Of a stretch of DNA of 64,000 nucleotides, positions 8,257 to 18,312 are shown in pieces. The notes under the pieces are model-generated. The model did not search any database. It had not been told where the DNA came from and was given only the letters and a program-made list of their open reading frames with translations. The translations under genes were made by a program, and so were the position numbers. Source of the DNA: Chlorogloea purpurea SAG 13.99. Lineage in GTDB: Bacteria > Cyanobacteriota > Cyanobacteriia > Cyanobacteriales > Microcystaceae. The stretch spans positions 124,001 through 188,000 of the forward strand of contig JADQBB010000001.1 of the NCBI GenBank assembly GCA_016903695.1, written 5' to 3'. Numbering within the stretch: position 1 is the stretch's first letter; each line of letters begins with the position of its first letter.

Positions 8257-10821
8257 GTGGAGTTCCAATACAACCCAGGTGCGATCGAGAAGAAATGGCG
8301 TAAAATCTGGTCAGAACAAGGATCGGACACCACACCGACCACATCAGATAAACCCAAATTTTACGCGCTGTCCATGTTCCCCTATCCATCGGGTAACTTA
8401 CATATGGGTCACGTTCGTAATTACACCATCACCGATGTAATCGCTCGTCACAAACGCCTGCAAGGTTATCGCGTACTCCATCCGATGGGCTGGGATGCTT
8501 TCGGACTTCCCGCCGAAAACGCGGCTATTGAAAGGGGTGTGCCGCCCGCCCAATGGACTCTGCAAAATATCGCCGGGATGAAAGCGCAGTTACAGGGATT
8601 GGGACTTTCTATCGATTGGTACCGGGAAGTCACCACCTGCGCCCCCGAATATTACCGCTGGACGCAGTGGTTATTCTTACAATTCTACGAGGCGGGTTTA
8701 GCTTATCAGCGAGAAGCAGCGGTTAATTGGGACCCGATCGATCAAACTGTCTTGGCTAACGAACAAGTAGACGGGGAAGGACGATCGTGGCGATCGGGTG
8801 CTAAAGTAGAACGGAAGTTATTACGGCAATGGTTTCTCAAAATCACCGACTACGCCGAACAATTATTGACCGATTTGGATAAATTAACGGGTTGGCCCGA
8901 AAGAGTGAAATTAATGCAGGCCAACTGGATCGGTAAATCGATCGGTGCTTATCTAGAATTTCCCATAATAGGATTAGATTCGTCTATACCCGTCTTTACT
9001 ACCCGCCCCGATACGGTGTATGGTGTCACCTATTTAGTCCTCGCCCCAGAACATCCCCTCACCCTACAAGTGACCACAGAAGACAGGAAAGAGGCGGTAG
9101 AAACTTTTATCAAGGATATATCGAGCCAAAGCGAGATCGATCGAACCGCCGAAGACAAACCCAAACGCGGCATTCTCACCGGCGGCAAGGCCGTTAACCC
9201 CTTCAACGGTGAAGAAATCCCGGTACTCATCGCTGATTACGTACTGTACGAATATGGCACTGGCGCGGTGATGGGAGTGCCCGCCCACGATGTGAGAGAT
9301 TTTAAATTCGCTAAAGAGAATAACTTACGCATTCAAACCGTCATCATTCCCGAAGGCTCACAAGACGAAAACCCTACCTTAACGCAAGCTTACACCGAAC
9401 CTGGAATTATGGTTAATTCCGGTCAATTTGACGGCATGAATTCTCTAGAAGGTAAGACGGCGATTATCGAACACGCGGAAGAAAATGGTTATGGTAAAGC
9501 CCGTATCCAGTACCGTCTAAGAGACTGGTTAATCTCCCGTCAACGCTATTGGGGTTGTCCCATACCCATCATACATTGCCCCGATTGTGGTAGTAAACCT
9601 GTACCCTTAGAAGATTTACCCGTGGTCTTGCCTTCGGAAGTGGAGTTTAGCGGGCGAGGCCCCTCACCCTTGGCTAAATTAGACAACTGGGTGAATGTAT
9701 CTTGCCCCTGTTGTGGTAAACCGGCAAAACGGGAAACCGACACGATGGATACTTTTATAGATTCCTCTTGGTACTTCCTCCGCTTTCCCGACGCACTTAA
9801 CGACAAAATTCCCTTCGCCAAAGATAAAGCTGACGATTGGATGGCGGTGGATCAATATGTGGGCGGTATCGAACACGCTATCTTGCACTTATTGTATTCT
9901 CGCTTTTTTACCAAGGTATTGCGCGATCGGGGTTTAGTTTCCATAGACGAACCTTTCACGCGATTACTCACCCAGGGGATGGTACAGGGCACGACCTATA
10001 AAAACCCGAAAACGGGCAAATATATACCGCCAGATGGGATAAATCCCGAAAATCCGCTCGACCCGGCTACCGGAGAACCGCTAGAAATATTGTACGAGAA
10101 AATGTCCAAGTCTAAATACAATGGCGTTGACCCTCTCAAAGTTTTAGACAAATACGGGGCCGATACGGCAAGAATGTTCATCCTCTTTAAAGCCCCCCCG
10201 GAGAAAGATTTAGAGTGGGATGACGCTGACGTGGAGGGACAATTCCGCTTTCTCAATCGTATCTGGCGTTTAGTTGCCGAGTATATTGACAAGAAACCGG
10301 GCCGCGTTTCCCGTAAGTCAGAATTAACGAAAGCCGAAAAAGATCTGCGGCGGGCCGTCCATACAGCTATTAAAGAAATCTCAGAAGATTTAAACGGCGA
10401 TTATCAATTTAACACCGCTATTTCCGAGTTAATGAAATTAAGTAACGCTCTCGCTGATAATAAACTTTTTGATTCTCCAGTGTACGAGGAAGGCGTGAAG
10501 ACTTTATTAGTCCTACTAGCCCCTTTCGCCCCTCATATCGCCGAAGAATTATGGCACGAATCCGGTAACAGCGATTCTATCCATAATCAAACTTGGCCCG
10601 CAGTAAATGCCTCGGCTTTAGAAGTGGATGAAATCACTTTAGTAATCCAAATTATGGGTAAAACCAGGGGCACGATCCAAGTGCCCGCCAATCTAGATAA
10701 AGCAGGATTGGAAGAATACGCCCGCAATTCGGAGGTAGCCAAGAAACATTTATCCGGGAAAACTATCAAAAAAGTTATCGTGGTTCCGGGAAAATTAGTT
10801 AACTTTGTAGCGGGAGATTAA
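8257..10821 (+). CDS. leuS: leucyl-tRNA synthetase
   Basis: 854 residues, normal for bacterial LeuRS. The class I ATP motif is seen as GNLHMGH (residues 46-52) and KMSKS at about 615-619. The inserted CP1 editing domain runs from roughly 225 to 420, and the zinc-ribbon cysteines are [10 protein letters not shown] and [10 protein letters not shown]. The start is GTG at 8257, supported by AGGAGA at 8245-8250. It charges tRNA-Leu in the cytoplasm and proofreads noncognate residues. The following gene starts three bases after the stop, pointing to a shared transcript. Confidence 0.97.
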   Translation: MEFQYNPGAIEKKWRKIWSEQGSDTTPTTSDKPKFYALSMFPYPSGNLHMGHVRNYTITDVIARHKRLQGYRVLHPMGWDAFGLPAENAAIERGVPPAQWTLQNIAGMKAQLQGLGLSIDWYREVTTCAPEYYRWTQWLFLQFYEAGLAYQREAAVNWDPIDQTVLANEQVDGEGRSWRSGAKVERKLLRQWFLKITDYAEQLLTDLDKLTGWPERVKLMQANWIGKSIGAYLEFPIIGLDSSIPVFTTRPDTVYGVTYLVLAPEHPLTLQVTTEDRKEAVETFIKDISSQSEIDRTAEDKPKRGILTGGKAVNPFNGEEIPVLIADYVLYEYGTGAVMGVPAHDVRDFKFAKENNLRIQTVIIPEGSQDENPTLTQAYTEPGIMVNSGQFDGMNSLEGKTAIIEHAEENGYGKARIQYRLRDWLISRQRYWGCPIPIIHCPDCGSKPVPLEDLPVVLPSEVEFSGRGPSPLAKLDNWVNVSCPCCGKPAKRETDTMDTFIDSSWYFLRFPDALNDKIPFAKDKADDWMAVDQYVGGIEHAILHLLYSRFFTKVLRDRGLVSIDEPFTRLLTQGMVQGTTYKNPKTGKYIPPDGINPENPLDPATGEPLEILYEKMSKSKYNGVDPLKVLDKYGADTARMFILFKAPPEKDLEWDDADVEGQFRFLNRIWRLVAEYIDKKPGRVSRKSELTKAEKDLRRAVHTAIKEISEDLNGDYQFNTAISELMKLSNALADNKLFDSPVYEEGVKTLLVLLAPFAPHIAEELWHESGNSDSIHNQTWPAVNASALEVDEITLVIQIMGKTRGTIQVPANLDKAGLEEYARNSEVAKKHLSGKTIKKVIVVPGKLVNFVAGD

Positions 10822-10824
10822 TTT

Positions 10825-11937
10825 ATGAATTTTGAATTTGCACTGGTCGCTCTTTCCACTATCGGTACCGCTATTTGGACTGTTCTGACTTGGACGGAAC
10901 AGGAAGAGAAAGAGCGGAGAATAGAACAGGATCAACTGGATGCCCTCTGTATTAATCCTTTCATGTTGGCCACACAGGAATTAAATTTTGTTCTCTATAG
11001 AATTTTGGTTCAAGATCAATTGGGAGTTTTCCGACGGGAAATTTCTCATGAAGGTGAGCCAGAAGGAGAGATCACTTATCATGAGGCTTTAGCCATAGTT
11101 TATGTGATCATGAAATATTTCGGGTGGGTGTTCGTTTTTTATCATTACGGATCTTATGTCCAAGATAGAAAAGCCATTGAACTCACGAGAAATATCGCCG
11201 AAACTTTTGCAGACAGAGAAACTTTCGGCTCTGATGTTTTCCTGTTCACTTTAACTCAACAACGCTCTCTGGGATACGCAATCGTTAAAAAATTCCCGTC
11301 CCACGACCCTACCTATCCTGAATTCACAGAACTGTCCGTATACGAATTTGAAGAAATAATGAGTGGCTATAAACCGGAGGATTTTTTCTATCAAGATGTT
11401 ATGAAAGTAGTAGACGGTATTCGTAAGGCAAATTCGATAAAAGACCTGTCAGGTTGGGAAAGATTAATAGTGGTTCAAAATCAATTAGTTGATCTCTTAT
11501 CTTACATAGAATCTGAGGAAGGATACTCATTTACAACAAAAAAACGGCAGAAAACCCTATTATTAAATGATGCCATTATCGATCAAGAGAATGGATTAAC
11601 TGCCGATCTCCATTCTCCGGCGGTATCCTTCTTACCTAATTTTCTCCCCCTCCCTAACTTGGGCGGGTTAAATTTTTGGGGTGAAACTGGGGGCGATAAC
11701 AAAAATAATCCTGAAATCGTTCACCATATCGGGGGCAGGATCAGGGTAAAAGTACCTATGGTTTTTAATAATAGTAATTACGCCCAGAATATACAGTCTC
11801 TCATTGAAAATATCACGGGAGTTGAATCCGTGCGAATAAATCAGCCCGCTAGTTCGGTGACAGTTTATTACAACGAACGCATCGCAGAAAAAGAATTTGC
11901 CAAACTTTTATTAGAAAGAATTCAAATAGCTGTTTAA
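10825..11937 (+). CDS. membrane-anchored protein with C-terminal HMA-like domain
   Basis: 370 residues, start three bases after leuS. One N-terminal hydrophobic segment (about 5-24, ALVALSTIGTAIWTVLTW) suggests anchoring. A soluble, aromatic-rich region follows and carries no motif I recognise. The last ~70 residues (from VHHIGGRIRVKVP, then ENITGVESVRINQPASSVTV and EKEFAKLLLERI) have the beta-alpha-beta-beta-alpha-beta pattern of heavy-metal-associated (HMA_2-type) domains. The usual CxxC metal site is absent, so metal binding is doubtful. Function unknown; translational linkage with leuS may be incidental. Confidence 0.65.
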   Translation: MNFEFALVALSTIGTAIWTVLTWTEQEEKERRIEQDQLDALCINPFMLATQELNFVLYRILVQDQLGVFRREISHEGEPEGEITYHEALAIVYVIMKYFGWVFVFYHYGSYVQDRKAIELTRNIAETFADRETFGSDVFLFTLTQQRSLGYAIVKKFPSHDPTYPEFTELSVYEFEEIMSGYKPEDFFYQDVMKVVDGIRKANSIKDLSGWERLIVVQNQLVDLLSYIESEEGYSFTTKKRQKTLLLNDAIIDQENGLTADLHSPAVSFLPNFLPLPNLGGLNFWGETGGDNKNNPEIVHHIGGRIRVKVPMVFNNSNYAQNIQSLIENITGVESVRINQPASSVTVYYNERIAEKEFAKLLLERIQIAV

Positions 11938-12068
11938 ACTCCATCGTCAGAAAAATTAGTTATCTCCTTTGGGAATTGAGGGAGGGATTGAGAAATCTCT
12001 ATTTTGAGAGAATGTCACAGTAAGGTAGGATATTCTACAAAACCATAGCCGTAAATTAATTAACGATT

Positions 12069-12530
12069 ATGTCTGAAGAAACTGCACCCAAGCCCGAAGC
12101 GGAAGTTATTAACGAAGCTAAAGCACCGAAAGAAGCACCCCCGAAAAAAGCTAAACAGCCCACAGTAGAAGATAAACCCTTCGAGGAATTTATACAACAG
12201 GATTTTACTCCCGCTTTAGATTCGGCCTTGAAAAAGCAGGGATTAGCAGATGTATCTCTAGCCTTGAAAAAGGATAAGATTGCCGTTAAAGGCAGCCCCA
12301 GTAATGAAGATTACTGGCAAATAGCCGGTAAATGGCAAGACCGTCAGTTTAACCTCTATTTCATCGAAGGGGATATTGGCGGCAAAAAAGCCTTCTCCTA
12401 CTCCGAAGGGGGTGGTAAAGCCAGCACCCTCGAATCCTTCATGATCGATGAGCGGAAAGTCACTTTAGACACTTTACTGATGTATACACTGCAACGCCTC
12501 AACGGGCAAAAATGGTTACGCCGTAATTAA
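12069..12530 (+). CDS. DUF2996-like conserved cyanobacterial protein
   Basis: 153 residues. The first ~40 are low-complexity Lys/Glu/Pro/Ala. The folded part follows, containing FEEFIQQDFTPALDSALKKQ, DYWQIAGKWQDRQFNLYFIE and LLMYTLQRLNGQKWLRRN. I read this as the DUF2996 family found in cyanobacteria and plastid-bearing eukaryotes, function unknown. It has its own 130-base upstream gap and is followed by the DUF3110 gene in the same direction. Confidence 0.7.
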   Translation: MSEETAPKPEAEVINEAKAPKEAPPKKAKQPTVEDKPFEEFIQQDFTPALDSALKKQGLADVSLALKKDKIAVKGSPSNEDYWQIAGKWQDRQFNLYFIEGDIGGKKAFSYSEGGGKASTLESFMIDERKVTLDTLLMYTLQRLNGQKWLRRN

Positions 12531-12605
12531 GTTAAAAAAACTAGGGATCGATCGTGGCTGTAAAATTAGCATAGATTATTACTGAACGATCGATCGTTTT
12601 TAACT

Positions 12606-12986
12606 ATGCGTGTATATGTACTAATTTTTAATCCAGGGACGGATAACGAAGGTATCCACACGATTCAAATGGGAGAACAGAATAAAGTGTTAATGTTTGA
12701 ATCCGTTGACGATGCCACTCGTTTCGCCCTGTTATTAGAAGCCCAAGACTTTCCTACCGCTTCTGTAGAGTCCTTAACTTCAGAAGAGATCGAAGAATTC
12801 TGTCAGAGTACGGGTTATGAATGGGAATTAGTGAAAGAAGGAATGTTAGCGATTCCCCCCCAGCACAATCTCGAAGAATTAGACTGGGATACAGAAGAGA
12901 AGCCCGCAGCCACAGAACCAGAAACGGCGGAAATTTCCGACACAGAATTAGAAACTCTCCGTCGTCGTTTAGAAGGATTGTTATAA
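12606..12986 (+). CDS. DUF3110 domain protein
   Basis: 126 residues. The N-terminal ~95 match the small cyanobacterial DUF3110 family: MRVYVLIFNPGTDNEGIHTI, then VLMFESVDDATRFALLLEAQ, then EEIEEFCQSTGYEW. The C-terminal tail is acidic and ends in a short helix (LETLRRRLEGLL). No enzymatic motif is seen. A 14-base palindrome (AACGATCGATCGTT, 12585-12598) followed by Ts ends just before the start codon and could be a weak terminator or an operator. The stop is five bases before murQ, so the two are probably co-transcribed. Confidence 0.85.
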   Translation: MRVYVLIFNPGTDNEGIHTIQMGEQNKVLMFESVDDATRFALLLEAQDFPTASVESLTSEEIEEFCQSTGYEWELVKEGMLAIPPQHNLEELDWDTEEKPAATEPETAEISDTELETLRRRLEGLL

Positions 12987-12991
12987 AAATC

Positions 12992-13903
12992 ATGGAACAG
13001 TTACAAAGTCGCGGACATCTCCTGACGGAACAGATCAACCCCAACAGTCAAAACCTCGACGCGTTAAATTCCTTGGAATTAGTACAACTATTCAATCAAG
13101 AAGACGCGCGTACTTTAGATGCGATCGCTAACGCTGCCCCGGAAATAGCCCGCACTATAGACGCGGCAGCTCATTCCCTGAGGGGGGGAGGGCGTTTATT
13201 CTACGTGGGTGCTGGCACCAGCGGCAGATTGGGAGTATTGGACGCGGCTGAATGTCCCCCGACTTTCTGCACTCCCCCGGAGTTAGTGCAAGCTATTATA
13301 GCGGGCGGGGCTTCCGCCCTCGTGCGCAGTTCCGAAAGCCTAGAAGATAACGCTATTGATGGTGCAAGGGCGATTATGGATAGGGAAATCACGAGCCTCG
13401 ATGTGGTTATCGGCATTACCGCGGGTGGCACTACTCCCTACGTACACGGCGCTTTAAAATCCGCTAAAGAGCGCGGGGCGATTACCGTGGGCATTAGTTG
13501 TGTGACATCCCAACAAGTGCCCCTCGACGTGGATATAGATATTAGATTACTTACCGGACCGGAGATTGTCGCTGGTTCAACCCGTCTCAAAGCTGGTACG
13601 GTAACGAAAATGGCTCTCAATATTATCTCTACAGGTACGATGGTAAAATTGGGTAAAGTGTACGGCAATCGCATGATCGATGTGGCCGTCACTAATCAGA
13701 AACTGCACGATCGAGCTTTAAGGATTATTAGTGATATAACAGGGTTAGATAGAGCGGCAGCCGAACTATTATTAGAGAAAAGCGGTAAGAAGGTGAAACT
13801 GGCTTTATTAATGCACTGGAGTGGTTTAACTCCAGAAGAAGGCGAAAAACTATTACACTACCATCAAGGTAATTTACGATCGGCCTTAAAAGCCCTTTCT
13901 TAA
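12992..13903 (+). CDS. murQ: N-acetylmuramic acid 6-phosphate etherase
   Basis: 303 residues. MurQ cleaves the lactyl ether of MurNAc-6-phosphate to give GlcNAc-6-phosphate and D-lactate in peptidoglycan recycling. The SIS-domain signature is clear: GRLFYVGAGTSGRLGVLDAA, then IAGGASALVRSSESLEDN, and AGSTRLKAGTVTKMALN. The C-terminal helical tail is intact. I start it at the ATG at 12992, five bases after the DUF3110 stop; a longer open frame upstream is in a different gene's coding sequence and has no family similarity. No murK or anmK neighbour is present. Confidence 0.95.
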   Translation: MEQLQSRGHLLTEQINPNSQNLDALNSLELVQLFNQEDARTLDAIANAAPEIARTIDAAAHSLRGGGRLFYVGAGTSGRLGVLDAAECPPTFCTPPELVQAIIAGGASALVRSSESLEDNAIDGARAIMDREITSLDVVIGITAGGTTPYVHGALKSAKERGAITVGISCVTSQQVPLDVDIDIRLLTGPEIVAGSTRLKAGTVTKMALNIISTGTMVKLGKVYGNRMIDVAVTNQKLHDRALRIISDITGLDRAAAELLLEKSGKKVKLALLMHWSGLTPEEGEKLLHYHQGNLRSALKALS

Positions 13904-13916
13904 CTTTAAAACAACC

Positions 13917-15416
13917 ATGTTAGATACATCGACAGCCAATTTTTTTACTAGTCCTACCGTGGGCTTAATTCTTTTCATAGCCTTAATCATTTTAACTTGG
14001 GGATTTTATCGGGCTAAATCTTACGGGAAGATGGGTTTGATCGCTTGGTTGCAATCGGTAGTTTTAATGTCACCCTGGCTTATATTTTTGAGTTTATTTG
14101 CCTTGGGGATATATCTCAATATAGCTGGCCTATTATTTTTAATAGTGAGTTCTATTATTATTTATATCTTCCTCGGCAGACGTTTACGGAAATTGAATTT
14201 AGAACAAAATATCACCCCTGCTCCCGTTATCGAACCCGAACCCGTCCCGGAAACAGCGCCGATTAATGAAGCCAAAATCTTACCTAATATTATCCCCATC
14301 CCCGAAAAAGATTTAAAAAAGATTCAGGGTATATTCGGCATCGATACTTTTTTCACCACCGAAACTATCTCTTATCAAGAGGGAGCCATTTTTAAAGGTA
14401 ATCTCAGAGGAGAAGCAGAAGACGTTCACAAAAAACTGGGACAGAAAATGCAGGAAAACTTCGGCGATAAATATCGATTATTTCTCGTGGAAGGAACAGA
14501 TAATAAACCGGTGGTGATAGTTCTTCCTAGTAGCGACGACCCACAACCCGCCACTTTAGTCCAGAAAAATCTTTCCTTAGTGTTACTGGTGGGTACTATA
14601 GTCACGAGTTTAGAAGCGACGGGAATTCTCTTGGGCTTCGATCTTTTTAATAACAACTGGGGGCGTTACGCGGAAACCATCCCCTTAAGTTTAGGTTTAT
14701 GGGGGATATTATTAGCCCATGAAATCGGCCATAAAGTAGTCGCCGATCGCTACAAGGTAAAGTTAAGCCTGCCTTATTTTTTGCCCACATGGCAGATAGG
14801 TTCATTCGGTGCGATTACCCGTTTTGAATCTATATTACCCGATCGTAAAACGCTATTCGATATAGCCTTAGCCGGGCCAGCTTTAGGAGGATTAACCTCT
14901 TTAGTCTTGTTGATTTTAGGCTTAATCCTATCCCATCAAGGCAGTTTATTTCAGATACCCACCAACTTCTTTCACGGCTCGATTTTAGTAGGTTCGTTAG
15001 CGAAAGTTATATTGGGAGACCAATTAAAACAAGCCATCATCGACGTGCATCCCCTAACCGTAGTGGGGTGGTTAGGCCTCGTGATCACCGCCCTGAATTT
15101 ATTACCCGCGGGACAATTAGATGGAGGGAGAATCGTACAGGCGATCTATGGCAGGAAAATCGCCCGCCGCACCACGATCGTTACCCTGACGATTCTCGCT
15201 ATAGTATCCTTGGTCAATCCCGAAAATCCCGTACCCCTTTACTGGACGATTTTAGTGGCTTTCTTGCAGAGGGATTTAGAGCGCCCCGGCCTCAACGAAT
15301 TAACGGAACCGGACGATACTCGCGCTCTCTGGGGACTATTGGTATTATTTTTAATGTTGGCCACTCTCATTCCTTTAAGTCCGGGTTTAGCGGGGCGTTT
15401 AGGTATCGGGAATTAA
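13917..15416 (+). CDS. site-2-type (M50) membrane metalloprotease
   Basis: 499 residues. It has two or three N-terminal membrane segments (about 13-90), a soluble stretch of ~110 residues, then a polytopic C-terminal half. The Zn site HEIGH is at about 268-272 and the third ligand is in LLPAGQLDGG at about residue 402. The LPTWQIGSFGAIT segment and the overall length match the plant/cyanobacterial EGY1-like branch of intramembrane proteases. It likely cuts membrane-bound regulators; the substrate is unknown. It begins 13 bases after murQ and ends 15 bases before frmA. Confidence 0.9.
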   Translation: MLDTSTANFFTSPTVGLILFIALIILTWGFYRAKSYGKMGLIAWLQSVVLMSPWLIFLSLFALGIYLNIAGLLFLIVSSIIIYIFLGRRLRKLNLEQNITPAPVIEPEPVPETAPINEAKILPNIIPIPEKDLKKIQGIFGIDTFFTTETISYQEGAIFKGNLRGEAEDVHKKLGQKMQENFGDKYRLFLVEGTDNKPVVIVLPSSDDPQPATLVQKNLSLVLLVGTIVTSLEATGILLGFDLFNNNWGRYAETIPLSLGLWGILLAHEIGHKVVADRYKVKLSLPYFLPTWQIGSFGAITRFESILPDRKTLFDIALAGPALGGLTSLVLLILGLILSHQGSLFQIPTNFFHGSILVGSLAKVILGDQLKQAIIDVHPLTVVGWLGLVITALNLLPAGQLDGGRIVQAIYGRKIARRTTIVTLTILAIVSLVNPENPVPLYWTILVAFLQRDLERPGLNELTEPDDTRALWGLLVLFLMLATLIPLSPGLAGRLGIGN

Positions 15417-15431
15417 AGGTAGAAGTAGACT

Positions 15432-16541
15432 ATGGATGTTAAAGCAGCGATCGCATTTTCAGCGAAACAACCCCTCCGCGTCGAGACGGTGCAACTAGAA
15501 GGCCCCAGAAGCGGAGAAGTCCTAGTGGAAATAAAAGCCACGGGAATCTGTCACACCGACGCGTATACCCTCTCAGGATTAGATCCAGAAGGCTTATTCC
15601 CCACAATTTTAGGTCACGAGGGAGCGGGCATAGTAGTAGAAGTGGGAGAGGGGGTAAAAAGCCTCAAACCGGGAGATAAAGTTATCCCCCTCTACGTGCC
15701 CGAATGTCGTCAATGCGAATACTGCCTCAGCTTTAAAACCAATCTCTGTCAGGCCATCCGGGAAACCCAAGGCCGGGGAGTCATGCCCGACGGTACAAGC
15801 CGCTTTTCCTTCGGCGGGGAAAAACTCTATCACTATATGGGTACGTCCACCTTCGCTAACTACACCGTCTTACCGGAAATTTCCCTCGCCAAAATACGCG
15901 ACGATGCCCCCTGCGAGAAAGTTTGTTACATCGGTTGTGGAGTCACTACCGGCATCGGCGCAGTTATCAATACCGCCAAAGTCGAACCTGGTTCGAGAGT
16001 GGTAGTATTCGGCCTCGGTGGTATCGGCTTGAACGTGATTCAAGGTGCGCGCTTGGTGGGCGCTGACCAAATCATCGGCGTGGATATAAACCCCAACCGC
16101 CAAGCTTTAGCCACCAAATTCGGCATGACTCATTTCGTCAATCCCAAAGAAGTAGAGGGAGATTTAGTTAAATACCTGGTGGATTTAACTAAAGGCGGTG
16201 CTGACTATAGCTTTGAGTGCGTCGGTAATGTGGACTTGATGCGTCAAGCCCTAGAATGTTGCCACAAAGGCTGGGGGGTATCTACAATAATCGGAGTTGC
16301 GGGCGCGGGGCAAGAAATTCGCACTCGTCCTTTCCAACTAGTCACAGGCAGAGTGTGGAAAGGCACAGCCTTCGGGGGTGCCAAAAGTAGAACTGGAGTA
16401 CCAAAAATTGTCGATTGGTACATGGAGGGAAAAATCAACATCGATGACCTCATCACCCACATCATGCCCATCGAAGAAATCAACACCGCTTTTGACCTCA
16501 TGCACAAAGGCGAATCTATCCGCAGCGTTGTCACTTTTTAA
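15432..16541 (+). CDS. frmA: S-(hydroxymethyl)glutathione dehydrogenase (class III alcohol dehydrogenase)
   Basis: 369 residues. The enzyme oxidises the formaldehyde-glutathione adduct to S-formylglutathione with NAD. Catalytic Zn ligands are seen in TGICHTDAY and LGHEGAGIV. The structural Zn loop CRQCEYC...C is complete. The NAD-binding GLGGIGLNVIQGARLVGA ends in an acidic VDIN, which favours NAD. A HIP1 octamer overlaps codons 6-8. The next gene, eight bases on, encodes the partner hydrolase, so the pair forms a complete glutathione-dependent formaldehyde oxidation unit. Confidence 0.96.
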   Translation: MDVKAAIAFSAKQPLRVETVQLEGPRSGEVLVEIKATGICHTDAYTLSGLDPEGLFPTILGHEGAGIVVEVGEGVKSLKPGDKVIPLYVPECRQCEYCLSFKTNLCQAIRETQGRGVMPDGTSRFSFGGEKLYHYMGTSTFANYTVLPEISLAKIRDDAPCEKVCYIGCGVTTGIGAVINTAKVEPGSRVVVFGLGGIGLNVIQGARLVGADQIIGVDINPNRQALATKFGMTHFVNPKEVEGDLVKYLVDLTKGGADYSFECVGNVDLMRQALECCHKGWGVSTIIGVAGAGQEIRTRPFQLVTGRVWKGTAFGGAKSRTGVPKIVDWYMEGKINIDDLITHIMPIEEINTAFDLMHKGESIRSVVTF

Positions 16542-16548
16542 CAATACT

Positions 16549-17394
16549 ATGACCCTATCTTTACGCTCCCAAAGTCGTTGTTTTAACGGCAGTATGAATT
16601 ACTACACCCACGATTCATCTGCTTGTAACGCGCCGATGAATTTCGCCCTGTATCTACCCCCCCAAGCTCAAACCCAGTCCGTACCGGTTCTCTATTACCT
16701 ATCGGGCCTGACCTGTAGCGAAGAAAATTTCTCGATCAAAGCGGGTGCCCAAAGATTCGCCGCCGAATTGGGTATCATGCTGGTGATTCCCGATACCAGC
16801 CCCCGTCGTACGGGTATCGTCGGCGAAGATGATTCGATCGATCTCGGTAGTGGCGCGGGTTTTTATGTGGATGCCACCCAAGATCCTTGGAAAGCCCACT
16901 ATCAAATGTATACCTACATAACCCGAGAATTGCCTCAACTGATCTGGACGCACTTTCCAGGGCGCGCCGACAAACAGGGTATATTTGGCCATTCCATGGG
17001 AGGACACGGCGCTTTAGTCTGCGGTCTCACCAACCCCGATAAATATCTTTCCCTCTCGGCTTTTGCCCCCATAGCCGCCCCCATCGGCACCGAGTTAGGT
17101 GATAAAGCTTTCTCCGCCTATTTAGGAGAGAATCGCAGCGCGTGGAAAGCTTATGACGCGACGGAATTGGTGAGGCGCTATCAGTTTCGGGACACGATTC
17201 TCATCGACCAGGGTACTGCGGATGAATACTATGAAAAGCAATTGCTATTACCGGAAAAATTCGTCAGCGCCTGTAAAGAATCGGGGCAGTCGGTTAACTT
17301 TCGTCTCCATCGCGGTTATGACCACGGTTATTTTATGATCTCTACTTTCATTGAAGACCATCTGCGTCATCACGCTAGGATTCTCTGCCAATAA
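16549..17394 (+). CDS. fghA: S-formylglutathione hydrolase
   Basis: 281 residues of alpha/beta-hydrolase fold. It hydrolyses S-formylglutathione to formate and glutathione. The oxyanion region is YYLSGLTCSEENF, the nucleophile elbow GHSMGGHGALVC, the acid DQGTADEYY, and the base His is in YDHGYFMIS. I use the ATG at 16549, which gives the family's normal N-terminus. A longer frame reaching into frmA is not needed. The stop overlaps the next start by one base (TAATG), so translation of the following ABC ATPase may be coupled. Confidence 0.95.
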   Translation: MTLSLRSQSRCFNGSMNYYTHDSSACNAPMNFALYLPPQAQTQSVPVLYYLSGLTCSEENFSIKAGAQRFAAELGIMLVIPDTSPRRTGIVGEDDSIDLGSGAGFYVDATQDPWKAHYQMYTYITRELPQLIWTHFPGRADKQGIFGHSMGGHGALVCGLTNPDKYLSLSAFAPIAAPIGTELGDKAFSAYLGENRSAWKAYDATELVRRYQFRDTILIDQGTADEYYEKQLLLPEKFVSACKESGQSVNFRLHRGYDHGYFMISTFIEDHLRHHARILCQ

Positions 17395-18128
17395 TGATCC
17401 TACAACTACAGGACGTTAGTTTAGCCCTACCCCGTGGCGGCGGCTTTTTATTGCGAGATATATCTTTTACCGTGAATGGGGGGGAAAGATTAGCCATAGT
17501 GGGGCCATCCGGCGCGGGGAAAACTACTTTATTACGTCTTTTGAACCGGCTTCAGGAACCTACGGACGGCAGGATCGATTTTGATGGGCAACCTCTCCAT
17601 CAATATTCACCTATCGCGTTACGCCAACAAATAGTTTTGGTACTTCAAGAATCGAAGTTACTGGGTATGACCGTTTACGACACTTTAACCTATCCCCTGC
17701 GTTTACAGAAACTCCCGAAATCGGAAATTAGTAGCAGGGTAGAGGAGTGGACTGGAAGATTACATATACCTCGTGAGTGGTTCGATCGATCAGAGTTACA
17801 ATTATCCGTGGGACAGCGGCAATTAGTCTGTATCACTAGGGCGTTAGTCTTACAGCCCCGCGTCTTACTCCTCGATGAACCTACTTCGGCTTTGGATGTG
17901 GGCACGGCCCATCATCTTCTCCAAGTCCTGAGCGATCTCGATACCACGGTAATCATGATCAATCACCAACTGGAATTAGTTAAAGAGTTCGCTCGCTCGA
18001 TCCTGTATCTCCGACAGGGACAAGTAATGAAAAAAGTTGCCGCCTCCGAAATGGATTGGCCCGAATTACAGCAATCTCTCGTGGAAGCGCAACGGGAAAA
18101 AATTCGGGAAGACAATTGGGAAGATTAA
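17394..18128 (+). CDS. ABC transporter ATP-binding protein, FetA/YbbL-like
   Basis: 244 residues with one complete ATPase domain: Walker A GPSGAGKTTLLRLLNR, Q-loop VLVLQESKLLG, an ABC signature LSVGQRQL in which the usual SGGQ is SVGQ, Walker B VLLLDEPTSALD, and H-loop MINHQ. No permease or binding-protein gene is adjacent, so its membrane partner is unknown. Overall shape resembles the ATPases of small two-component exporters such as FetA. Its stop overlaps, tail to tail, the stop of the small membrane gene on the other strand. Confidence 0.85.
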   Translation: MILQLQDVSLALPRGGGFLLRDISFTVNGGERLAIVGPSGAGKTTLLRLLNRLQEPTDGRIDFDGQPLHQYSPIALRQQIVLVLQESKLLGMTVYDTLTYPLRLQKLPKSEISSRVEEWTGRLHIPREWFDRSELQLSVGQRQLVCITRALVLQPRVLLLDEPTSALDVGTAHHLLQVLSDLDTTVIMINHQLELVKEFARSILYLRQGQVMKKVAASEMDWPELQQSLVEAQREKIREDNWED

Positions 18129-18310
18129 TGAAGTTGACTTTTAGGGGGCGTATCTTTGAGGTAAGAATTATAGGGGGAAAACTTAGGGGAATGGCTGACT
18201 CGAAAACAGGCTAAAAAAGCCGTCACCATAAAAAGAAACCAGACTCCCCCCAGAAGCCAAAGGTATCGATATAGTTCTTTGCCCTTCGATATTCGCAGTT
18301 GTTTCGACAT
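18125..18310 (-). CDS. small single-span membrane protein, last gene of DUF4198 operon
   Basis: 61 residues from the ATG at 18310 (MSKQLRISKGKELYRYLWLL). One hydrophobic helix covers about residues 15-37, followed by a polar tail. The start lies two bases after the stop of the preceding 138-residue gene, which strongly suggests translational coupling and supports it as a real gene. A longer reading upstream would run back into that gene. No family recognised. The stop overlaps the stop of the convergent ABC ATPase gene. Confidence 0.6.
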   Translation of the reverse strand: MSKQLRISKGKELYRYLWLLGGVWFLFMVTAFLACFRVSHSPKFSPYNSYLKDTPPKSQLH

Positions 18311-18312
18311 TT

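Noticed and set aside
12821-12991. Longer murQ start
   Set aside because: The upstream frame lies within the DUF3110 gene and encodes no MurQ-like sequence; the ATG at 12992 gives the normal protein.
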